Assembly (NCBI GenBank): GCA_016800925.1 | Contig: JABCPU010001109.1 | Coordinates: 1 to 16,024, forward strand | Source of the DNA: Suillus spraguei | Taxonomy: Eukaryota; Basidiomycota; Agaricomycetes; Boletales; Suillaceae | DNA: 16,024 nucleotides | Direction of reading: 5' to 3' | Shown: positions 9,809 through 16,024 of the stretch, in pieces | Layout: every line of letters begins with the position of its first letter | Position numbering within the stretch: the stretch's first letter is position 1 | Notes under the pieces: model-generated | Database searches by the model: none | The model's input: only the letters and a program-made list of their open reading frames with translations | Told to the model about the DNA's origin: nothing | Made by a program: the position numbers and the translations under genes

Positions 9809-12456
9809 TCAAATAGGGACGCCATCAACATCATCATCATCTGCATCCATAGGCGATCCATCAATGTCTTCCATCGGCTCGCCATCAACATCAGGATCCT
9901 CGCTGTGATCAAGGGGAACGCCATCAACGTCGTCATCAAGGGGTGTGCCATCAACATCCAACGGCTCTCCGTCCACATCCATGTCTTCAATCGGTGCGCC
10001 ATCGAGATCATTAGCCTCGTCTGCCACGTCAGGGACTGCCTTAGTTAATTCCTGCGCGGGCTGGAAAGACTTGGCTTTGAACTTCGAAACATATGAAGAT
10101 TGCGCCTCAGCTGCAGCAATGCTGGCATTGTCTTCTGTCTTCGGCTCGTTTAAATCAGCCTGGGTGGTGCCATCCAGCCTAGCACGAAGTTCCGCGGTAA
10201 AGTCTGGAGAAAAGACAATCCAGTCTTCCCAGATGTCCACTACAGCCGTGATCTGCTTCTTGAACGTTTCCGCGGTGATCCGACCAGGAAAAGAATGATA
10301 GATGGTGGCAAAATGATCGAACACTATGCCCAAGCGAGACTGGAATTCCTGGCGAAACTTCCATGCACTTGGTACTGGAGCTGCTGAGTTGTGTAAGATG
10401 TCACAGATGAGATGCAATCGAGCAATCTTGCGTGGCACAGGTGTGCCATCCACCAAGAGTGAAGAGATGATGATATCCGATACCTAATATGGTTAGAACG
10501 GCGCACTTCTTTGGATGGAAATTGTGACTATACCTCACGAGCAGCTTCCGCGTGTTCCAAGCTGAATGTCATACAGCGAGCAAGTTCGCCTCTCTTGCCA
10601 GAGACACCACGAAGCATTGTTTCAAACCGTTTGCGAGCTAGTTTGCCTAGAACAGTTTTGCGAGTTCGTTCTTGCTCTGACTCTTCTGCAGAATCGGTAG
10701 AGTAGGGCGAGTTATATCCCTGACATGTATTTAGCATGGTTCGCTACCGCAAAAGCAGTGCGCACACCTCGTCGTCAAATTCTGCGCCCGTAAAATCATC
10801 TCGTTCAACTAGACCTTTGTAGAATGCGTGCCGTCGGTGCTTTTTGCAGTCTGTCAGCGTCCTCACCAAGGAGATAGTTTGACATACCTTGCGCTGCGTC
10901 ATGAAAGAGTACCTGGGATTGTTCTTTTCCCACTCACGAAGATTTTCTTCGTACTCAGACCCATGGCCTTTGACCTCGGCGGCCACAGCACGGATGAACG
11001 TGTCGGTAACGGCAGCAGCCTCATCTTCCGAATCATGCCTTCTCGAAGGGCTGAATGACCGTCTACGTGGACTGCGGCTGTCATAGCGTGAACGACTGTA
11101 TGAGCGCTGTCGCCGCCGAGGTGAGTGATTATCATCCATGGAACGACTGCGGGAACGCCTAGAGGACCGATAGCGTTCCGTGGAGCGAGACCGGGAGTGA
11201 CGCCTTGGCGAGTGTGACTTGCTCCTGCCCCTACGTTCGTGACCTCGCGATCTCGATCTTGACTTGGATGTCCTGCTCGGTACTGTAAGGTGCGTGAAAA
11301 AAAGGCTCAAGGTAATTGCTACGACCTCTACCGTAGAGAGCTTTTGCAGCCATAGGCACAGCTTTGCTCCATCCCACACGAAGAATCGAACCCCCCCAAT
11401 CAAGGCCGTCAACTTCCCTCAAAGCAGCTTCTGCATCCTTGCGCTTCATAAAGGATACAAACCCACTCAATCCGGAATTCCTATTGCGGCGTGAAGCAGT
11501 CATGTCACCACCAGGACCAGTAACAACATCTCCTCGTGGCCACATGATTTTTACGGAGCCAACAGGACCGTGGCGGGCAAAAAAAGTTCCAAGAGATTGC
11601 TCGGTGACATTGGAGGGTAAATTGGCGACGAAAAGATTGGAAGTCTGCAAAAGAAATCATCGAAAAACGAAGAAAGGAAAAAGTGTTCACTCTCACCTCA
11701 GGATCACCGCGGTCTTTGCTACCACTCTGCCCTTCGTATGCTGCAATGCAATATATTTGAGCTTGATGGCGATAAAAGTAAATCAAAACCCACCTGCTAG
11801 TGCAGTCACTGACCTCCCATGAGAAGAACGGGAATACCTGGCCTCTCGCATCGCTTGTTCCCTGAAAAAATGATGAAGTAATACACATGGCAGTAAGAAC
11901 TTAGCTACCTCTTGATCTCTTCGAGAAATGAATCCATGGCTCGTTTCCCTTTCGGCTTCGATGCATTGCCTGATGCGGTGGACTGGTCAAAAATATAAGC
12001 ACAAGTAGATATTGCTCGTATGAAGCGGTTGACACACTTCCTCTTCATTAGATCGAACTGGCCTGGTACGCGACGAAGACTCCACAGGACCCTTGACTGG
12101 CGGTTGATAAGACACTTTCGCGCCGTCCGATGCGCGAACAAATCCTGAACCAGCCTTCCGCTTGTCTACACTTTCCCCTCAAACGCGTCAATGAAATCAG
12201 CGTAAGCCTTGGCAGCACTCTCTTCCTCCTCCCGTTTTTTTGCCTCCGCAGCTTCCTTCTCCTTTTCTCGGCGGGATTTTCGAACAGTGCCTTGCGCGTA
12301 CTGCGATAACTTCGTGTCATCAAGGGTCTTTTGCTAATGTACGAAGTGATTGGTAAGTGTTTCAACGACATAAATAATGTCTATTCGTCGCACTGGGAAC
12401 GAAGAATCTTCGTCGTCATCGAAGAACGCGGCTAGTCTTGATTTCGTCTTGTCCAT
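9809..12456 (-). CDS. U2 snRNP-associated SURP-motif protein (SR140/U2SURP-like), one frame break
   Basis: SR140-type proteins associate with the U2 snRNP in the nucleus during pre-mRNA splicing. Ten exons are read from the minus strand: 12394-12456, 12038-12333, 11909-11982, 11794-11861, 11697-11740, 11332-11644, 10888-11282, 10768-10839, 10534-10719, 9809-10483. The product would be about 728 residues. In order it shows a Lys/Glu-rich N-terminal coil containing AYADFIDAFEGE, an RRM at about 184-275 (NLFVANLP; SGFVSF), an Arg/Ser-rich linker (about 287-360), a SURP motif (about 377-430, ending NNPRYSF), a CID-like helical domain (about 457-605), and a C-terminus of acidic VDG-P repeats. Exon 2 has 296 nt where 297 are needed: one G appears missing from a G run at 12174-12178, causing an early stop if taken literally. 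All other junctions are in phase. Intron 7 appears to use an AAG acceptor (10840). The start is the first ATG (MDKTKSRLAAFFDD), 153 bp downstream of the PP5 stop. Confidence 0.9.
9812..10015 (-). repeat. degenerate VDG-P coding repeats at the U2SURP C-terminus
   Basis: The last ~68 residues contain about seven copies of a motif of the form (D/E)-(V/I/L)-D-G-x-P-(I/L/M), for example DVDGEPLD, DVDGVPLD and DIDGSPMD, spaced 8-13 residues apart. In DNA this appears as repeated GCCATCAAC or GCCATCGAG-like blocks on the plus strand. Similar DGxP motifs occur in the acidic tail of SR140 homologues, so the motif is probably conserved, but the copy number looks expanded here. Confidence 0.8.
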
Positions 12457-12609
12457 TGCACTTCAGAAATCTCAAAGTCAAGTGGAAGAAGTTTGAATGT
12501 GTCGAGTTAAGTGTCCAACAACTGGTAACTATAAGTAGCAAGATTCCCACGCGCCCGCACCCATTACATCGTGACTCTAATCCATACACCTAACATTTGC
12601 CATGAAAAT

Positions 12610-14968
12610 CTACATCATCAAGCTCGCCAGACCTCCTTGCGCATATGCCATTGGCTTCATTGGCGGATGAGGTGTCGCTTCGAACTGGAAGTACTTTTGG
12701 TTTCCTTCAGCATCTATTCGTATCTAGCAAGGTGTGAGTTTTTGAAACCTTATATGAACAGTATATAGACATACAAATGCTCCCTTATTTCCCACTTGAT
12801 CTACATAATTTGGCGCTGAGAAAACGGTTGTGCAGAGGCCATCGTGTTCTACGGCATACCCATCTGCAGACCCAAATTAGAGTCAGGTTTCTTAGCAACG
12901 AGAAATACTTACCCTGACGAACTTCATGGCTCCGAATGATCGAAGTAATGCCATTTAATGTACACCACCTCTTCGTGACATCAGGTCCGAAAGCAATGCC
13001 GACACCCTGAAAGGGGGTTATGAGTTTCATACCAATTGGGTAGCTAATCAACACATACGCGTTTGCTTGGCCACGACCAGGAAGTGTTTGAGGATCAGTC
13101 CAAAGGAGCTAAAATGAAAATAAGTGCCTATACGCATGAGGACGGCATAAATGCACACATCAGCTGGAAGCGTTTCAGCTACAACTGGTTGCAAGAGCAG
13201 GAGGATACGCCACACATTAAACCATCTTGACCTGGCTGCCGTCCAATCCGAGGGATTTTGCGAACGTCATCTAGGGTGACACCGTCTTTGCTGAATAGCC
13301 CGCCATGTACGACAAAGTACCTCTTGAGCCCTTCTGGTGACAGTATCGTCGTAGCGCTCGTTTTGGTGGGTGCTTTCGTGGCGCTCACAAGTGTTGCTAA
13401 TGGCACTAAAGAGCTAGCGATCAATCACCTGAATTTAGCATGCTCATAGATACTTACAAGTGGTGAAAACGTGAGCAAATAACTGTTGGAGAAGTTGTAA
13501 ACGCTTTAAATAGAAGGAGAACGGAAAGAATGAACTTTATATGTTTGTTCTCCGTGTTTGTGCTTTGCTTCGCCTTCAAAGCCATACGTTCGGTTCATGT
13601 CTTTGCTTCGTGATTACCTCTATTGATGAACATGCGTGTTGGGTATAGCCCTTGCGTGATCTCAGTATAAAGGACCTCGGTATAGTCCATGTACTCACAT
13701 TTGTACGCAAAAGCGGTAAGAATAACCTCAATGGACCACCGATCCCCGATCAACAAGATCGCCATTCATAAGAAGACAGTGCTTCTCGGTGGGAGTACCC
13801 GTCAACGAGTACAGATTCAATAAATCGTAGAATTGCCCTAGAACAAACACAATCAGCACAATTCTATATCAAACGCTAGAGTGCTTAGACTGACCGTGAA
13901 CATCTCCAATGACGTCGCATGTCACTCCTTCTTGCAGGTCTAAGTTTACAAGACTTTCCTCTTTTACAAAATGCGAGCATGCTCCAAGAATAATCTCCCA
14001 TGCGTACCGCCTTGGAAGATTTTTGCCTGCCTTGAACCACTCGATCATTCCTTTGATAAATTCCTCCGTCATCACATATTTCCCATCAACCCCGGTATTC
14101 AACTGTGGACCAGCATAGGCTTTTTCGACCTCACAGCCGCCTGAAAATAATGAAAACGCAGAGCCTAAGAAATTCGAACAGCTGACCTTCCGCGATGATC
14201 TCGTGGCATCTTTCTACTGGATTTTTCTCTCCTTCTACTTCAATCGCCTATCCAGGAGATCAGCCGCAACATTCAACTTGAAGCGTAAAATATACCTTCT
14301 CAAACTCTATTCTACGCACGAGCTTTTGAGTAGCCGTGAGCTGTGACTGTACGATCGTGTTTCTAGGCTCTAGTGGCGACGACTTTTTTGAAATCCGCTT
14401 ACCGCTAGCTGAGGTTCGCAAATCTGCAGATAGCATGTCGCGCGACTGATACGAGCACTTAATTTCGGACAAATGTACCCCACGACCTGTTACATACCGA
14501 TAAAAAGCCTTGGCATATTTAGGATCGACTTCGATGGCTTTTGCTATGCCATAGTCGCGTGAGATGCTAAACACCTTGACTGACGCATACAGCAACTTAC
14601 AAGCATCCGAAAGAGCGAACCCATATTCTTCTAATTTTGTCCGAGCTGCAGCGCGGTTGCACCAATACGTTGCATCTAACGGGTTCAGTTCTATTGCCTC
14701 AGTGTAGAGTCTAACGGCCTCCACGAAGTTATGACCTGTTGAGCGAATCGTCCCAACTTGAACATCATCGTGAATGAAATGACAGTATTCAACACGTACT
14801 TGCGAACGCCTGATTTGCCTTTGTCTTGATCTTAGCAGCCTGAGCCCGATCCTCGTCGGTCACTCCTCCTAGACTCAAGGTTTGGATCTCCGGAGAGGGA
14901 AGAGATGATAGCGCAGTCGATGCCTGGGAAGAAAGGGCAGAAGATGATATTGACGATGAATCGCTCAT
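12610..14968 (-). CDS. PPT1: Ser/Thr protein phosphatase 5 (TPR + PPP domain), four frame breaks
   Basis: PP5/Ppt1 is a PPP-family phosphatase whose N-terminal TPR repeats bind Hsp90 and autoinhibit the catalytic domain. Fourteen exons are read: 14800-14968, 14601-14735, 14498-14543, 14296-14445, 14187-14247, 13895-14140, 13699-13837, 13536-13650, 13458-13482, 13209-13405, 13059-13108, 12913-13006, 12775-12863, 12610-12723. The intended product is about 543 residues. TPR sequence ([29 protein letters not shown]) spans residues 50-167. Catalytic motifs are [31 protein letters not shown] and SAPNY; the C-terminus ([10 protein letters not shown]...) matches the PP5 inhibitory tail. Breaks in frame are: exon 4 near 14370 beside an A6 run (net one base short or two extra); exon 7 near 13740 (one extra G inside DRGSW); exon 8 near 13602 (one base short after RGNHEAK); exon 11 near 13070 (one C short in GPSKR). 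The start chosen is the first ATG (14968). Intron 7 uses an AAG acceptor. Confidence 0.88.
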
Positions 14969-15303
14969 GTTATGGAAGACGCTCACTAGCTAAGAAGTGT
15001 GCGTCGCGATCTGCAAGCAACAGTTTCATTAATCCCCGGCCTGAAATTTTCTGAGAAAGGAAATTCACATCGGTGGTTTTACATTAACTATAATCTTGAG
15101 CTTATGGATGGAGACTTTAGAGATACGTTGTAAACTTGTACTCCAGAAAAATAAGTGAAATCACAGGGGAGTAATGGCGTCACCATAAAGCGGGTATAAG
15201 TGTATGTGGTAATAAGTGGTATAAAATTGCTCTAGACGCTTGGTGTTAATGTGTCCATGATAATGTACCAGCGAAAACAAAGATAGTTGCGATGGGGCGT
15301 TGC
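14969..15303. other. intergenic region upstream of PP5
   Basis: This 335-bp gap between the PP5 start codon and the stop codon of the lysozyme-like gene (both minus strand) should contain the PP5 promoter and the 3' UTR of the upstream gene. No coding frame or repeat stands out. Confidence 0.5.
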
Positions 15304-16024
15304 TTAGTTGCAGTCATTCAAATTGAAGTATTCGCCAAGAGGAGGGTTGTACTGATAGGCGTTGATATTCTGGCACCAACCATTCAAGAACTGGTGCAAG
15401 CTATTTTGACATGTGAGATTAAATTGCACAACCCCGAGATTCATCAAGGCTTACTAGTCGAGGTTATTCTGCCCCCTGCAGTTACCGCTATAGGCAGCAG
15501 CAGTTGCATTCGCCTGTACACATGCCGTCAGCACGGGAATTTCTGAAGTAAGCAACGAATAAATACGTAAGTCATTCCCTGGAACCAGCCATTGTAATGA
15601 CCAATGGAGGAGAGAAGGTCGCCATCATTTTCATCGAGCAGCTGCGAGAAGAATACGGCGCCAGCACCGATATTGAAATCCTGGAGAGGAATATGGATGT
15701 GATCTAGGTGATATGTCTGACATAATAATGACATGACTCACGACGTCCTGGCAATTACCATTGGGAGCACCAACACATTTGTCACTGGTGAGCTGCATCA
15801 AACCTTGCTCACCATCTCCTCCAACGGTGTTCGGGTTACATGAACTTTCCTGCATGGCGAAAGATGAGAGGAGAATAGCAGGGACTGTCGGCCAACATCA
15901 GATGGAAACCTAGCAAGACTTGAAAAATGACACCGACTTCCATACTGGCTACCATATTTCTCGAATGTCGAGACAAAGTCCTGGCAATTTGCGAATGCCG
16001 AATCATTTTGGTACGCAACTGATG
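15304..16024 (-). CDS. secreted lysozyme/SLT transglycosylase-like protein, 5' part outside window
   Basis: This resembles fungal secreted proteins with a lysozyme-like (SLT) fold, which in bacteria cleave peptidoglycan glycan strands; the fungal role is not settled. Five exons are visible: 15938-16024 (partial), 15742-15884, 15567-15680, 15455-15513, 15304-15400. All joints are in phase, giving about 165 residues. The core reads AILLSSFAMQESSCNPNTVGG, then GEQGLMQLTSDKC, the spacing NIGAGAVFF, and SIGHYNGW. The Glu in MQESS is the expected catalytic acid, followed by the GLMQ and YNGW blocks of the SLT fold. The C-terminus (NGWCQN...LGEYFNLNDCN) has extra cysteines, consistent with a secreted protein. 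The signal peptide and start would lie right of the window. No frame break is seen. It could bind rather than cleave its ligand. Confidence 0.82.

Noticed and set aside
9812..10015. CRISPR-like or satellite array suggested by the repeated GCCATCAAC words
   Set aside because: The repeats are in frame, degenerate at third positions, and code for the acidic VDG-P tail of U2SURP.
15543..15566. 24-nt intron that would force a frame break in the lysozyme-like gene
   Set aside because: An intron of 15514-15566 (53 nt, acceptor TACAG) is of normal length and keeps the frame, so no break is needed.

Overview
The window is nuclear DNA of a filamentous fungus, most likely a basidiomycete of the Agaricomycetes. 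The genes are cut by many short introns (about 46-66 nt, GT-AG), intergenic gaps are small, and the proteins (a basidiomycete-type P450, a vigilin/Scp160 homologue, U2SURP/SR140, PP5, a secreted SLT-fold lysozyme-like protein) are fungal in style. The species assignment is inference; no rRNA or mitochondrial marker is present.

Layout. 1-1331: no recognisable gene. 1332-2254: a compact DNA element bounded by a nearly perfect 43/44-bp terminal inverted repeat with a possible TA target duplication; it holds only a weak minus-strand reading frame. About 2400-4892 (+): a cytochrome P450 in 13 exons with intact I-helix, ExxR and haem-cysteine motifs, but with broken frames and no in-frame start. 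5386-9671 (+): a complete 12-exon, 1236-residue multi-KH protein (vigilin/Scp160). 9809-12456 (-): a 10-exon U2 snRNP-associated SURP protein (RRM, RS-rich linker, SURP, CID, acidic VDG repeats) with one frame break. 12610-14968 (-): a 14-exon Ser/Thr phosphatase 5 (TPR + PPP domain) with four frame breaks. 15304 to beyond the right edge (-): a five-exon 3' part of a secreted lysozyme/transglycosylase-like protein.

The genes do not form an operon or cluster with a shared pathway. They look like ordinary housekeeping genes (RNA binding and translation, splicing, signalling) next to an accessory P450 with a transposon in its upstream region and a secreted hydrolase. The vigilin and U2SURP genes converge with 137 bp between their stop codons; U2SURP and PP5 lie head-to-tail, 153 bp apart.

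The most striking pattern is eight single-step frame breaks in three genes whose splice sites and key residues are otherwise intact, while the vigilin and the visible lysozyme-like gene have none. This points to uncorrected base indels in the assembly more than to three decayed genes, though true decay of the P450 and PP5 cannot be ruled out from sequence alone. I saw no CRISPR array, prophage, tRNA or rRNA, and no convincing new multi-gene system.
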